64,000 bases of DNA, from the NCBI RefSeq assembly GCF_021390475.1, contig NZ_JAJUWS010000022.1, positions 1-64,000 of the forward strand. Reading direction: 5' to 3'. Under the pieces are notes generated by a model. The model saw nothing but the letters and a program-made list of their open reading frames with translations. It did no database searches and was not told the origin of the DNA. This document shows, in pieces, positions 42,663-53,206 of the stretch; the first letter of the stretch is position 1, and each line of letters starts with the position of its first letter. Source of the stretch: Streptomyces sp. ST2-7A (GTDB lineage Bacteria > Actinomycetota > Actinomycetes > Streptomycetales > Streptomycetaceae). Both the position numbers and the translations under genes were made by a program.

Positions 42663-42801
42663 TCCCGCGTGCCGAGCGGGCGGATGCCGCCGGGTGCGGC
42701 GCGGAATTCGATCATGCTCTCCGGGAGGTCGGGTCGCCGAATCGGAGAACGGAACGTACAATCACCGGTTTGCTCCGCCGAGCACGGGCAAGATGTGCGT
42801 C

Positions 42802-43095
42802 ATGGTCACCACAAGGAGAAGTACCGGAAACCCGATCGCCGGCATCGTCGCCGTGATCGCGGACGTCGCCGCCTTCATCATCGTCCTCTGGATCATCATG
42901 TACCTGCTCGACGCCAACCGGGACAACACCCTGGTGTCGATCGTGCGGGACGCCGCCAACTGGCTCGCCGGCTGGTCGCGTGACATGTTCAGCGTGCAGC
43001 CCGAGTGGTGGCGTGTCGTCCTCAACTACGGCATCGCGGCCCTGGTCTACCTGGTCATCGGCAACGCACTGGCCCGCGCCATGCGCCGTTTCTGA
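42802..43095 (+). CDS. Small two-helix membrane protein
   Basis: This 97-residue protein has two membrane segments (GIVAVIADVAAFIIVLWIIM and YGIAALVYLVIGNALARAM). They flank an outer or inner loop with NRDNTLVSIVRDAANWLAGW and SRDMFSVQPEWWRVVLN. I recall near-identical small proteins in other streptomycetes, without known function. The ATG at 42793 is an alternative start; neither has a strong ribosome-binding site. It stands alone between ppc and the methyltransferase gene. Confidence 0.82.
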   Translation: MVTTRRSTGNPIAGIVAVIADVAAFIIVLWIIMYLLDANRDNTLVSIVRDAANWLAGWSRDMFSVQPEWWRVVLNYGIAALVYLVIGNALARAMRRF

Positions 43096-43357
43096 CCGCT
43101 GTCCTCCCGCCACGGGCCCATCACGGGCCCGGAAGGTCCGATGCCCCGACGAGCTCCCTCGACTCCGCCGAACCCGATACGATCCGCCCCGGACCGATCC
43201 GTGTCGTCGCTTCCGCACCGCATCCGCGCCGCATCGCCGGGCGGGACACCGAACATCCCGGTGCCCCCCCCGGCGATGCGGCGTCCGGCCCCGTCCGGCG
43301 CCGGTACCCGCCCCCGGGTCCGGGGGTGACCGCCCCTCCCGACCCCGGAGATCACCG

Positions 43358-44224
43358 ATGACCCCTGTCCCGTCGTCCGAACCGGCAGCCGACCCCGACC
43401 CGTTCGACACCCCCGGTGGGGTCGGAGGGGCGGGGGCCGGGGAGCCTCCGGACCCCGGGGTCGTCGCCCGGCTCCGACGGGCGGGGTGCGTGTTCGCCGA
43501 GGAGGAGGCCCGGCTGCTGATCGCCGCCGCACCGGGGTCGGCGGAACTCACCGCGCTGGTCGAACGCCGCGCGACCGGCGAGCCGTTGGAGCACGTCATC
43601 GGGCGGGCCCGGTTCGGCGGGATGTGGATCGTCGTGGACCCGGGCGTCTTCGTCCCGCGCCGGCGCACCGAGTTCCTGCTGGAGCGGGCCGCCGCGCTGT
43701 TGCGGCCGGGAATCGTGGTGGTGGACCTGTGCTGCGGCTCCGGCGCGCTGGGCGCCGCCCTGCTGGAGCGGGAGAGGCGCATCGACCTGCACGCCGCCGA
43801 CCTGGATCCCGCCGCCGTGCGGTGCGCCCGCCGCAACCTCGTCGCCCTCGGTCCGGACCGTGTCCACCGGGGGGACCTCTTCGAGGCGCTGCCGGCCGAC
43901 CTGAGCGGGCGGATCGAGGTTCTGGTGGCCAACGTGCCGTACGTGCCCACCGGGGACATCGCGCTGCTGCCGGGAGAGGCTCGGGAGCACGAGGCCCGCG
44001 CGGCGCTGGACGGTGGCCCGGACGGCCTGGATGTCCTGCGCCGGGTGGCGGCCGGGGCCGTTCGGTGGTTGGCGCCCGGCGGGCGGCTCCTCGCCGAGAC
44101 CGGCGACCGGCAGGCCGACGCGGCGGTGGCCGTCCTGGTGGGATCCGGGCTGGTTCCCGACGCGGTGACCTCGGAGGACCACGGCACCACCGTCATCGCC
44201 GGCCTCCGTCCCGCCGGCCCCTGA
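43358..44224 (+). CDS. Putative protein N5-glutamine methyltransferase (PrmC/HemK-like)
   Basis: This 288-residue protein has GEPLEHVIGRARFGGMWIVV, DPGVFVPRRRTEFLLERAA, the SAM loop VVDLCCGSGALGAALLERER and the catalytic motif as NVPY (VANVPYVPTGDIALLP) in place of NPPY. It is therefore a PrmC relative, not the standard release-factor methyltransferase. The substitution is usual in an actinobacterial subgroup. The substrate is not known. The N-terminal 35 residues are disordered. It is convergent with the next gene across a stem-loop. Confidence 0.87.
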   Translation: MTPVPSSEPAADPDPFDTPGGVGGAGAGEPPDPGVVARLRRAGCVFAEEEARLLIAAAPGSAELTALVERRATGEPLEHVIGRARFGGMWIVVDPGVFVPRRRTEFLLERAAALLRPGIVVVDLCCGSGALGAALLERERRIDLHAADLDPAAVRCARRNLVALGPDRVHRGDLFEALPADLSGRIEVLVANVPYVPTGDIALLPGEAREHEARAALDGGPDGLDVLRRVAAGAVRWLAPGGRLLAETGDRQADAAVAVLVGSGLVPDAVTSEDHGTTVIAGLRPAGP

Positions 44225-44302
44225 CGGGGCGGGGAGCCGTCCGCCCCGTTCTCCGTCCGGGTGATCTCCGGCCGTCGCCCGCCCGCTGCCCCGGGCGACG
44301 TG

Positions 44303-44352
44303 GGGAGGCCCCGTCCGCCACTCCGTGGTGGGAGTGGGGGGCGGGGCCTCCC
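44303..44352. terminator. Terminator between convergent genes
   Basis: GGGAGGCCCCG (44303-44313) pairs with its complement at 44342-44352. The loop itself contains a second inverted repeat (CCACTCC...GGAGTGG), so a long compound hairpin can form. Confidence 0.75.
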
Positions 44353-44390
44353 GGGTGGTGTGTGCGGGTGCGGTGTCGCCCGCCGTCGCG

Positions 44391-45227
<837 letters not shown>

Positions 45228-45435
45228 CTTGGGGGGACTTTATGAATATCGGACAATGTGGCTGCCATAGCTTCGGGGTGAGGGGCGATTTTTGGCAAGG
45301 CGTGTCCACGTCGAATGGGCCCACTTGAGGGCATATGGCCGATTGGTCGTCTGCAACAGTTCCGTAACGGAGGTTTACGGGTCGTCAGATGCTGAAGTGC
45401 CGGAATCCGGCGGGTGATCTCCGGAGTCGTCGTGG

Positions 45436-46116
45436 TTACCAGGTGAGGAAAATGCCGCCCAGCAGAACAATTCCGGAGATTCCGATCACCCAGCCCGTGC
45501 GGACCATCCGCAGGCCGCCCCCGACCACCAGGGAGGCCAGCATCAGGGCCCCCGCGAAGGGCAGGGTGGACTCCATCACGCCCGGCCCGCCGGTCCGCAC
45601 CGCTTCCACCGTCCCCGGGCGCAACACCACCGTGAAGCTCTCACCGGGGGAACGGCCGACCGATTGGGCCAGCACGGCGGTTGGCGGGATATCGCCCCCC
45701 TGCTCACCACCGAAGGGCGCGAAGGAGCCGGCGCAGGCATCGCGCCCGCACTCCTGGAGGGTGAGCGTTCCGCGCTCGCCGCCCCCGCTGCCGACCGCGT
45801 GCCGCATGGTGTCCCAGGAGGTCCACACCCCCGATACCAGGATCAGCAGGGCCACCAGGGACAGCACACCGCGCAGCAGCCACCGGCCGGCGCGCGTCGC
45901 GCCGCTCTCCGGTGGGTCGTCGGAGTCGTCGGGGGCGTCGTCCCCGACCGGCTCCTCCGGTTCCGGGTCGTTCCCGAACTCCCGGGTCGACGGGTTCCGC
46001 TCGTCGGCGGACCGGGACCCGTGGGACCCATGTGCCCCCCGAGCACGCCGGGACTCCCGTTCCTCCCGGCGTCCGGGAGGCCGGTGACCACTTCCGGGAC
46101 GCTCGGTGTCGGACAT
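45436..46116 (-). CDS. Hypothetical membrane protein with disordered N-terminus
   Basis: This 226-residue protein has residues 1-75 charged and disordered. A membrane helix (WLLRGVLSLVALLILVSGVW) follows, then an outer region of about 75 residues with LQECGRDACAGSFAPFGG (two cysteines, possibly a disulfide), then two more helices (LPFAGALMLASLVVGGGLRM and GWVIGISGIVLLGGIFLTW). AAGGA lies 8 nt before the chosen ATG (46116). I do not recognise the family. It is upstream of the LAxTG gene and downstream of pth on the same strand. Confidence 0.8.
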   Translation of the reverse strand: MSDTERPGSGHRPPGRREERESRRARGAHGSHGSRSADERNPSTREFGNDPEPEEPVGDDAPDDSDDPPESGATRAGRWLLRGVLSLVALLILVSGVWTSWDTMRHAVGSGGGERGTLTLQECGRDACAGSFAPFGGEQGGDIPPTAVLAQSVGRSPGESFTVVLRPGTVEAVRTGGPGVMESTLPFAGALMLASLVVGGGLRMVRTGWVIGISGIVLLGGIFLTW

Positions 46117-46246
46117 GCCGCGATCCTTGGTCATCCCCCGCGCCGGGTCAAGGGAGGTCCCTCCCGATGGGGGACGGCCCGGGGTCCCCCATCGGGAGTC
46201 GACGGCCGGGGTGTCGGGGCCGGTGGCCCGGCGGGTACCCGATCCC

Positions 46247-46855
46247 TCAGCTGTTGAAGGTGCTCTGCGCCCGTTCCAGACCCTGCGTCACCAGGGCCTC
46301 CACCGCGTCGGCGGCCCGGTCCACGAGATAGTCCAATTCCTTGCGTTCGACGGTGGAGAAGTCCTTGAGCACGAAGGCGGCGACATCCATCCGACCCGGC
46401 GGGCGTCCCACACCGAAGCGTGCCCGGTGGTACTCCCGGCCCAGCGTCGAGGTGATCGACTTCAGCCCGTTGTGACCGTTGTCACCGCCGCCGCGCTTGA
46501 GACGCAGCGCCCCGTAGTCGATGTCGAGTTCGTCGTGCACGACGACGATCCGCTCGACCGGGACCTTCAGCCAGGAGGCCAGCGCGCCGGTCGGACCACC
46601 CGAGAGGTTCATGTAGGTCATCGGCTTCGCGATCACCACCCGGGGGGCGCCGGCGGCGGAGCCGGGGACGCCGAGCCGTCCCTCGCAGACCTGGGCCCGC
46701 GACTTGTGCGCGCGGAACGAACCGCCGAGTCGTTCGGCCAGCAGGTCGGCCACCATGAAGCCGACGTTGTGGCGGTTCCCGGCGTACTGCGGGCCGGGGT
46801 TGCCCAGCCCGACGATCAGCCAGGGTCCCTGTGTCGTCTCCGTCGCGTCCGCCAC
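46247..46855 (-). CDS. pth: Peptidyl-tRNA hydrolase
   Basis: This 202-residue protein has [20 protein letters not shown] with the catalytic His, [36 protein letters not shown] and NGHNGLKSI, all hallmark Pth residues. It frees tRNA from dropped-off peptidyl-tRNA. The GTG at 46855 is preferred to the longer frame starting at 46942, whose first 29 residues are Arg-rich and atypical. In related genomes pth directly follows rplY; here a peptidoglycan amidase gene on the other strand separates them. Confidence 0.96.
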   Translation of the reverse strand: MADATETTQGPWLIVGLGNPGPQYAGNRHNVGFMVADLLAERLGGSFRAHKSRAQVCEGRLGVPGSAAGAPRVVIAKPMTYMNLSGGPTGALASWLKVPVERIVVVHDELDIDYGALRLKRGGGDNGHNGLKSITSTLGREYHRARFGVGRPPGRMDVAAFVLKDFSTVERKELDYLVDRAADAVEALVTQGLERAQSTFNS

Positions 46856-47207
46856 GTCCGTCCGTCCCGCTCTCCGCCGTCTCCGGGGGCCGGTCCGGTC
46901 CCCCGATTCGTCCGAAAGCCTACCGGCGCCCCTCACCCACACGGGGGTTCGGTTAAGCTACGCGCGGTGATCTCGATGGTCCGTGCAGCGGTCTCCGCCG
47001 TGCCCGCAGGGGTGTGATGGGGCCTCACCCGCTCCGGCCGTCCCCGGCGCCCGCACGCGCCGGCACCCACCCGCACCGCCGGTACCACCCCGCCCCACCC
47101 GGGCGGACCCTTCGCATCTCCCGTACTTCCGCTGTGCCCGCGCCGTCCGCCGACGGCGCGGGGTCATCGCGCGTCCCCACCGGGCGCGCACGCTCGAGGA
47201 GACGTCT
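46856..47207. other. Divergent pth/amidase promoter region
   Basis: 352 bp of GC-rich sequence between the two start codons. A more mixed patch (GGTTAAGCTACGCGCGGTGA, 46952-46971) may be part of a promoter; no clear pair of boxes is seen. No gene or RNA is supported. Confidence 0.45.
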
Positions 47208-49544
47208 GTGAAACGTCGTCTGTGGGGAACCTCCGTCGTGGCGGGGGCCGCTGTGCTCGGCACCCTCGTCATGCAGGGCATCGCCGACGGCTCCACCCCC
47301 GGCGGCACGGCCGACGGAGACCCGTCGGCCGTGGTCGAACCGGAGACGCACGAGGCCGACCTGGCCCGTGCCGCCGGCGGCACCCGCGCCGCACTGCCCC
47401 GCACCACCACCGATCCCTTCAGTCTGATCGGCGTCACCTGGACCGACCCGGAGACCGAGCTGGTCGGCACGGTCGAGGCCCGGGTCCGGGACGCCGCCGG
47501 CGGGGCCTGGTCCTCCTGGCTGGCCCTGGAACCGCACCCTGCCCCGGCCGAGTGGGAGGACGCCGAACGCGGCGGCACCGAACCGCTGTGGGTGGGGCCC
47601 TCGGACGGCATCGAGGTGCGGGTCGTCTCGGAGACGGGTGTCTCCGAGAAGCTGCCCGCCGGTCTGCGCGTGGACATGATCGACCCCGGCGCCGGCACCG
47701 CGCGCACCATGGATCCGGCCGGTTTCACCCGGGACGAGACGGTCGGCGGGGAGAACGCCGGGACGCCCGTGCCGGGCACGACGCCCGCGCCGGTCCCCGA
47801 ACAGGAGCCCCAGCCCGCCCCCGGCTCACGGGACACCGTTTCCGCCCCGGTGGAACTCACCGCCGAGGCGACCGGGGAGCCCGGGGCCGACACGCCGGTC
47901 GCCCCCCTGAACGACCCGGCGCCCACCGACCCCGCACCGGGCGACCCGGCACCGAGCGACCCCGAGCCGACCACCCCGGCCCCCGACCCCACCGTCTCCG
48001 TGCCGCCGGCGCCGCCCTCCACCGCCCCGCGCCCGCCGATCGTGAGCCGGGCGGAGTGGGGCGCCGACGAGGCGGCGACCCCGCTGGAGGCCATCTACCT
48101 GCCGGACCCGGTGGTCAAGGCGGTGGTCGTGCACCACACCGCCGAGTCCAACGCCTACACCTGTGAGAACTCCACCGCCGTGGTCCGGGGCATCTTCACC
48201 TACCACGTGAGGACCCTGGGCTGGCGCGACGTCGGCTACAACTTCCTGGTCGACAAGTGCGGCACCATCCACGAGGGCCGCAAGGGCGGCGTGGACCGGC
48301 CGGTGTACGGAGCGCACGCCTACGGTTTCAACGACCAGACCACCGGCATCGCCGTCCTGGGCACCTACAGCGACACCGCCGCGCCCACCGCCGTGCTCAA
48401 CTCCGTGGCCCGGCTGTCGGCCTGGAAGCTCGGCCAGTACGGCGCCGACCCCACCGGCACGGTGGGCCTGGTCGCCGGCGCCGACGGCGTCAACCTCGCC
48501 GGGCAGCGCTGGAGCAAGGGCGCCGTGCGCACCCTGCCCCGCATCCACGGACACCGCGACGGCTACAACACCCTGTGCCCCGGCGACCGGCTGTACGGGC
48601 AGCTGGAGACCATCCGTGGCCTCGCCGGCGGCGCGCCCACCGGTCTCGCGCTGAACGGCGTCACCGGTACCACCGCCGTGGGCACCACCCACTACACCAA
48701 GACCTCCGCCACGGTCGCCTGGAAGACCGGCACGCCGAGTCAACTGCTCACCCGCTTCGAGGTGTTGGTGGACGGCAAGGTCGCCGCCACCACCGCCGGC
48801 AACGCCCGCTCGGTCGCCGTCACCCTGGCCCCCGGCACCCGGAAGGTCTCGGTGCGCGGCGTACACCTGTCCGGCCGCACGGCCACCACGCCGGCTGTCA
48901 CCGTCATCGCCGACACCACCGCGCCGACCTTCACCACCGCGCCGCGCCTGGCGCTGCGGGCCGGGACGGTCGACACCGGCGCGGTGCCGGTGCGGCTGAC
49001 CTGGAAGGCGGCCGACAACACCCGCCTGGAGGGAGTGCGGTTGCTCTCGCCGGTCGCGAGGTCCTACGCCGCGACCACCACCTCCGCCGACCTGACGGTG
49101 AAGTCGGGCTCCGCCTCCACCTGGCAGGTCCGGGCCCTGGACACCGCCGGGAACCAGCGCACGGTCTCCCCGTCCTTCACCCCGGTGATCCTCCAGGAGA
49201 CCGCCGCCAAGCGGACCGGCACCTGGACCACCCGGTCCGACTCCCGCTACCTGGGTGGCAAGTCGCTCTCCTCGGGGACCAAGAACTCCTCGCTCACCTG
49301 GACCTTCACCGGCCGCTCGGCGGCGCTGGTGGTCTCCCGGGCCTCCGGCTCGGGCCAGGTGCGGGTGTACGTGGACGGCAAGCTCGCCAAGACGGTGGAT
49401 CTGAAGTCGTCCACCACCCGCTACCGGGACGCGATCTGGACGCAGAGCTGGACGAGCAGCGCGAAGCACACCGTGCGGATCGAGGTGGTCGGCACCTCGG
49501 GCCGCCCCACCGTCACCGTGGACGGCCTGGTCCACCTCAAGTAG
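47208..49544 (+). CDS. Secreted N-acetylmuramoyl-L-alanine amidase, multidomain
   Basis: This 778-residue protein starts at a GTG with GAGGAG upstream. A signal peptide (VVAGAAVLGTLVMQGIADG) precedes an N-terminal domain (about 60-185) and a Pro/Thr/Glu/Asp-rich linker. The Amidase_2/PGRP domain (about 285-470) has zinc ligands in VVVHHTAES, HGHRDGYNTLCPGD, plus GYNFLVDKCGTIHEGRKGG. C-terminal beta-sandwich modules follow (about 480-670), with a final jelly-roll-like domain (GTWTTRSDSRYLGGKSLSSG to the end). It cleaves the MurNAc-L-Ala bond; the C-terminal modules probably bind cell wall or glycan. It lies on the opposite strand between pth and rplY. Confidence 0.93.
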   Translation: MKRRLWGTSVVAGAAVLGTLVMQGIADGSTPGGTADGDPSAVVEPETHEADLARAAGGTRAALPRTTTDPFSLIGVTWTDPETELVGTVEARVRDAAGGAWSSWLALEPHPAPAEWEDAERGGTEPLWVGPSDGIEVRVVSETGVSEKLPAGLRVDMIDPGAGTARTMDPAGFTRDETVGGENAGTPVPGTTPAPVPEQEPQPAPGSRDTVSAPVELTAEATGEPGADTPVAPLNDPAPTDPAPGDPAPSDPEPTTPAPDPTVSVPPAPPSTAPRPPIVSRAEWGADEAATPLEAIYLPDPVVKAVVVHHTAESNAYTCENSTAVVRGIFTYHVRTLGWRDVGYNFLVDKCGTIHEGRKGGVDRPVYGAHAYGFNDQTTGIAVLGTYSDTAAPTAVLNSVARLSAWKLGQYGADPTGTVGLVAGADGVNLAGQRWSKGAVRTLPRIHGHRDGYNTLCPGDRLYGQLETIRGLAGGAPTGLALNGVTGTTAVGTTHYTKTSATVAWKTGTPSQLLTRFEVLVDGKVAATTAGNARSVAVTLAPGTRKVSVRGVHLSGRTATTPAVTVIADTTAPTFTTAPRLALRAGTVDTGAVPVRLTWKAADNTRLEGVRLLSPVARSYAATTTSADLTVKSGSASTWQVRALDTAGNQRTVSPSFTPVILQETAAKRTGTWTTRSDSRYLGGKSLSSGTKNSSLTWTFTGRSAALVVSRASGSGQVRVYVDGKLAKTVDLKSSTTRYRDAIWTQSWTSSAKHTVRIEVVGTSGRPTVTVDGLVHLK

Positions 49545-49613
49545 GCGGGAAACGACCCGGGGGCCGGGTGTGTCGGGCGGGAACGGTCACCCGTGCCGCC
49601 CCGACGCCGGTGC

Positions 49614-50192
49614 TCAGACCTCGGTGGTCTCGGACTCGGCGGAGGGCTCCTCGGCCTGGGCGGCCAGGATCTGGATGATGGGCTCGTCGCCGTCGATGGT
49701 CAGCGAGGTGCCCTTGGGCAGCTTCACGTCCTTGGCGAACACCTGGTCGCCGGAGGACAGGCCCGCGATGGAGACGGTCACGCTCTCCGGCAGGTGGGTG
49801 GCCTCGGCCTCCACGCTCAGGGTGTTGTGGACGTGCTCGACGAGGAACTGGCCGGGGGCCAGGTCGCCCTCGGTGTAAATCGGGATCTCGACGGAGACCC
49901 GCTCGCCCTTCTTGACCACCAGCAGGTCCAGGTGGACCAGGTTGGGGCGCAGCACCTCGCGCTGCACGGCCTTGGGGATCACCAGCTCCTCGCGGCCCTC
50001 GATGTCCAGGGTGATCAGGACGTTCGAGTTCTTCAGGGCCATCATGAGGTCGTAGCTCGGCAGGGTGACGTGCACCGGGTCGCCGCCGTGGCCGTAGATG
50101 ACGGCGGGCACGCGGTTGGCCTGCCGCACGCGGCGGGACGCGCCCTTGCCGAACTCGCGGCGGACCTCGGCGGTGATCTTGACGTCGCTCAT
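49614..50192 (-). CDS. rplY: 50S ribosomal protein L25 / general stress protein Ctc
   Basis: This 192-residue protein has an N-terminal 5S-rRNA-binding L25 domain (AEVRREFGKGASRRVRQANR, VPAVIYGHGG) and a C-terminal TL5/Ctc domain (EIPIYTEGDLAPGQFLVEHV, LSVEAEATHLPESVTVSI). An acidic tail closes the protein. GAGGAG precedes the ATG. It lies downstream of prs on the same strand, separated by 346 bp that include a stem-loop. Confidence 0.96.
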   Translation of the reverse strand: MSDVKITAEVRREFGKGASRRVRQANRVPAVIYGHGGDPVHVTLPSYDLMMALKNSNVLITLDIEGREELVIPKAVQREVLRPNLVHLDLLVVKKGERVSVEIPIYTEGDLAPGQFLVEHVHNTLSVEAEATHLPESVTVSIAGLSSGDQVFAKDVKLPKGTSLTIDGDEPIIQILAAQAEEPSAESETTEV

Positions 50193-50498
50193 GGTGGCGC
50201 TCCTCGTGGTCTGGATCGCGGTGCGCGATCGCGGGATGCGGTCGTTCCCGGTCGGTCCCGGGGGCCCGGGCCGGGTGTCACCCGGCCCCAACGGGCCTGC
50301 CGCACACCGCGCGAGCCGGCGGCCGGGGCCGGGCGGATCACCGCGATGAGGAGCGCGTCGATAACGGACAGCCACCCGCTCCGGTGCCGGTGTCCCGCGA
50401 TCGCGGTTCGAGCCGGTCCGATCCGAAGCGTGCGCGGCCTCCCTCGCCGAGCAACGCGCACAGCGTACCCGGCGGGGAGGCCGCGGTCGAAATCGGGT

Positions 50499-50530
50499 GG
50501 TGCCGGCTCACCCGTCGGGGAGCCGGCACC
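50499..50530. terminator. Stem-loop after prs
   Basis: An 11-bp perfect stem (GGTGCCGGCTC at 50499-50509 and its complement at 50520-50530) lies 8 bp past the prs stop on the minus strand. The rest of 50193-50498 is GC-rich with GATCGCG/CGCGATC inverted repeats around 50215-50233; it should hold the rplY promoter. No tRNA was found. Confidence 0.7.
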
Positions 50531-50538
50531 GGGAGCGA

Positions 50539-51516
50539 TCAGGCGTCGCCCTCGAAGAGGCTGGTGACCGAGCCGTCCTCGAAGACCTCGCGGATCGCGC
50601 GGGCGATCGTCGGGGCCAGCGAGACGACGGTGATCTTGTCCATGTCCATGCCGCCCGGCGTGGGCAGCGAGTCGGTGAAGACGAACTCGCTGACCTTGGA
50701 GTTCTTCAGCCGATCCGGGGCGGGGTCGGAGAGGATGCCGTGGGTGGCGGTGACGATCACGTCGGCCGCGCCGTTGGCGAACAGCGCCTCGGCCGCCGCG
50801 CAGACCGTGCCGCCGGTGTCGATCATGTCGTCGACCAGGACGCACACCCGGTCGCGGACCTCACCGACGACCTCGTGCACCGACACGCGGTTGGCCACGT
50901 CCGGGTCGCGCCGCTTGTGCACGATGGCCAGCGGGGCGCCCAGCTTGTCGCACCAGCGGTCGGCGACCCGAACCCGGCCGGCGTCGGGGGAGACGATGGT
51001 GAGCTTGTCGCGGTCCACCCGCTCGCCGATGTACCTGGTGAGCAGCGGCAGGGCGAACAGGTGGTCCACCGGGCCGTCGAAGTAGCCCTGCACCTGGTCG
51101 GCGTGCAGGTCCACGCTCAGGATCCGGTCGGCGCCGGCGGTCTTGAGCAGGTCGGCCATCAGACGGGCGGAGATCGGCTCCCGGCCGCGGTGCTTCTTGT
51201 CCTGGCGGGCGTAGCCGTAGAACGGGATCACGACCGAGATGCTGCGGGCCGAGGCCCGCTTCATCGCGTCGATCATGATCAGCTGCTCCATGATCCACTT
51301 GTTGATCGGGGTGGTGTGGCTCTGGATCAGGAAGCAGTCCGCGCCGCGAACCGATTCCTGGTACCGGACGTAGATCTCCCCGTTGGCGAAGTCCCGTGCG
51401 GTGGTCGGGACCAGTCCCACGCCCAACTCGGCGGCGACCTCCTTCGCCAGCTCGGGGTGGGCGCGGCCGGAGAAGAGCATCATCTTCTTCTCACCGGTCG
51501 TCTTGATCCCGGTCAC
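50539..51516 (-). CDS. prs: Ribose-phosphate pyrophosphokinase
   Basis: This 325-residue protein has MMLFSGRAHPELAKEVAAEL, the catalytic flexible-loop region GYARQDKKHRGREPISARL, VDLHADQVQGYFDGPVDHL and the PRPP-binding motif VCVLVDDMIDTGGT. It makes PRPP from ribose-5-phosphate and ATP for purine, pyrimidine, His and Trp synthesis. The GTG at 51516 has AAGGAGAT upstream. It follows glmU at 124 bp, the standard actinobacterial order. Confidence 0.97.
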   Translation of the reverse strand: MTGIKTTGEKKMMLFSGRAHPELAKEVAAELGVGLVPTTARDFANGEIYVRYQESVRGADCFLIQSHTTPINKWIMEQLIMIDAMKRASARSISVVIPFYGYARQDKKHRGREPISARLMADLLKTAGADRILSVDLHADQVQGYFDGPVDHLFALPLLTRYIGERVDRDKLTIVSPDAGRVRVADRWCDKLGAPLAIVHKRRDPDVANRVSVHEVVGEVRDRVCVLVDDMIDTGGTVCAAAEALFANGAADVIVTATHGILSDPAPDRLKNSKVSEFVFTDSLPTPGGMDMDKITVVSLAPTIARAIREVFEDGSVTSLFEGDA

Positions 51517-51640
51517 AGCAGATCTCCTTGGGTGATCGACGGTCGCTCGGAGTCGTCGGGTCGGCCCCGGACGGCCGTCTTTCGGCCATCCGTGAGGGCC
51601 CCCCTTACGGTACGCCCCGGGCCGGCACCCCGTGCACCCC

Positions 51641-53128
51641 TCAACCGTTCCCGGACGGCCGTTCCCCCGACGCCCCGCCGTCACCGGCGGTCCCGCCGTC
51701 GGCGGCCTCGGCGGCCTTCGCGGCGGCGCTGCCGGGCCGCTTGCGGGCCACCCAGCCCTCGATGTTGCGCTGCTGTCCCCGCGCCACGGCCAGCGAACCG
51801 GGCGGCACGTCACGGGTGATGACGGAGCCGGCGGCGGTGTAGGCGCCGTCCCCGATGGTGATCGGCGCGACGAACATGTTGTCCGAGCCGGTGCGGCAGT
51901 GCGAGCCGATGGTGGTGTGGTGCTTGCGCTGCCCGTCGTAGTTGACGAAGACGCTGGCCGCGCCGATGTTGCTGTGGTCGCCGATCGTGGCGTCCCCCAC
52001 GTATGTGAGATGCGGCACCTTGGTGCCCTCGCCCACGGTGGCGTTCTTGGTCTCGACGTAGGTGCCGATCTTGGCGGAGGCCCCCAGTCGGCTGCCCGGC
52101 CGCAGGTAGGCGTAGGGGCCGACGGTCGCGCCCTCGCCGACCTCCGCCCCCACCGAGACGGTGTTGACCAGCGTCGCCTCCGCCCCGACGACCGTGTCGG
52201 TCAGGGTGGAGTGCGGGCCGACCTCGGCACCGGCGCCGATCCGGGTGGCACCGCGCAGCTGGGTACCGGGGTGGATCACCGCGTCCGGCTCGAACTCCAC
52301 CGTCACGTCCACCCACACCGAGGCCGGGTCCACGACGGTGACGCCGGCGAGCATGGCCCGCTCCAGCAGTCGGTCATTGAGCATCCGGCGTGCGGCGGCG
52401 AGCTGCACGCGGTTGTTGATGCCGGAGATCTCGCGGTGGTCGGCGGCCCGGCAGGCGCCCACCCGCCGACCCTCGGCGCGCAGGATGCCGAGCACGTCGG
52501 TGAGGTACTCCTCGCCCTGACTGTTGTCCGTGGTCAGCTTCGCGAGGGCGGCGACGAGGGCCTCGGCGTCGAAGGCGAAGACCCCGGAGTTGATCTCGCG
52601 GATCGCGCGCTGCCCCTCGTCGGCGTCCTTGTGCTCGACGATCGCGGTCACCGAGCCGTCCGCCGCGCGCACGATCCGCCCGTAGCCGGACGCGTCCGGC
52701 AGTTCGGCGGTCAGCACGGTCACGGCGTTGCCCGCCTCCGCGTGCTCGGCGGCGAGCGAGGCGAGCGTCTCCCCGGTCAGCAGCGGGGTGTCACCACAGG
52801 TCACCAGCACCGTGCCGGTCGGGGCGGCGCCCCGGGCGGTCAACTCCTCCAGCGCGCGGCGCACGGCGTGCCCGGTGCCGCGCTGCTCCTCCTGCACGGC
52901 GGTCAGCACGTCCGGGTCGATGCCGGCCAGGTGCTCGCCCACCCGTTCCCGGGCGTGCCCCACGACCACGACCAGCCGCTCGGGGTCGGTGTGCCGGGCG
53001 GAGGCGACCACGTGGCCGAGCAGCGAGCGCCCGCAGATCTCGTGCAGGACCTTGGGCGTCGCGGACTTCATGCGGGTCCCCTCACCGGCGGCGAGGACGA
53101 TGACGGCGGCCGGGCGCGTGGAGCTCAA
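51641..53128 (-). CDS. glmU: Bifunctional UDP-GlcNAc pyrophosphorylase / glucosamine-1-phosphate acetyltransferase
   Basis: This 495-residue protein has an N-terminal nucleotidyltransferase domain with VIVLAAGEGTRMKSATPKVL, QEEQRGTGHAV, TCGDTPLL and EINSGVFAFD. The C-terminal left-handed beta-helix has hexapeptide repeats from VTVVDPASVWVD on, with GTYVETKNATVGEGTKVPHL and SNIGAASVFVNYDGQRKHHT around the acetyl-transfer site. It completes UDP-GlcNAc for peptidoglycan. The last 35 residues are an Ala/Gly-rich tail. It lies upstream of prs. Confidence 0.97.
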   Translation of the reverse strand: MSSTRPAAVIVLAAGEGTRMKSATPKVLHEICGRSLLGHVVASARHTDPERLVVVVGHARERVGEHLAGIDPDVLTAVQEEQRGTGHAVRRALEELTARGAAPTGTVLVTCGDTPLLTGETLASLAAEHAEAGNAVTVLTAELPDASGYGRIVRAADGSVTAIVEHKDADEGQRAIREINSGVFAFDAEALVAALAKLTTDNSQGEEYLTDVLGILRAEGRRVGACRAADHREISGINNRVQLAAARRMLNDRLLERAMLAGVTVVDPASVWVDVTVEFEPDAVIHPGTQLRGATRIGAGAEVGPHSTLTDTVVGAEATLVNTVSVGAEVGEGATVGPYAYLRPGSRLGASAKIGTYVETKNATVGEGTKVPHLTYVGDATIGDHSNIGAASVFVNYDGQRKHHTTIGSHCRTGSDNMFVAPITIGDGAYTAAGSVITRDVPPGSLAVARGQQRNIEGWVARKRPGSAAAKAAEAADGGTAGDGGASGERPSGNG

Positions 53129-53206
53129 CTGATCGGGCCCTTCGTGCGGTGGTGGGTGATGCGGACGGACCTCCGCACCCTACTCCCCACGCCGGGCGAC
53201 GGCGTT

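Noticed and set aside
50193..50538. Looked for a tRNA-Gln near glmU/prs, as found beside glmU in some actinobacteria.
   Set aside because: No acceptor stem, anticodon loop or T-loop pattern fits; GGTTCGAGCC near 50406 has no matching arms.
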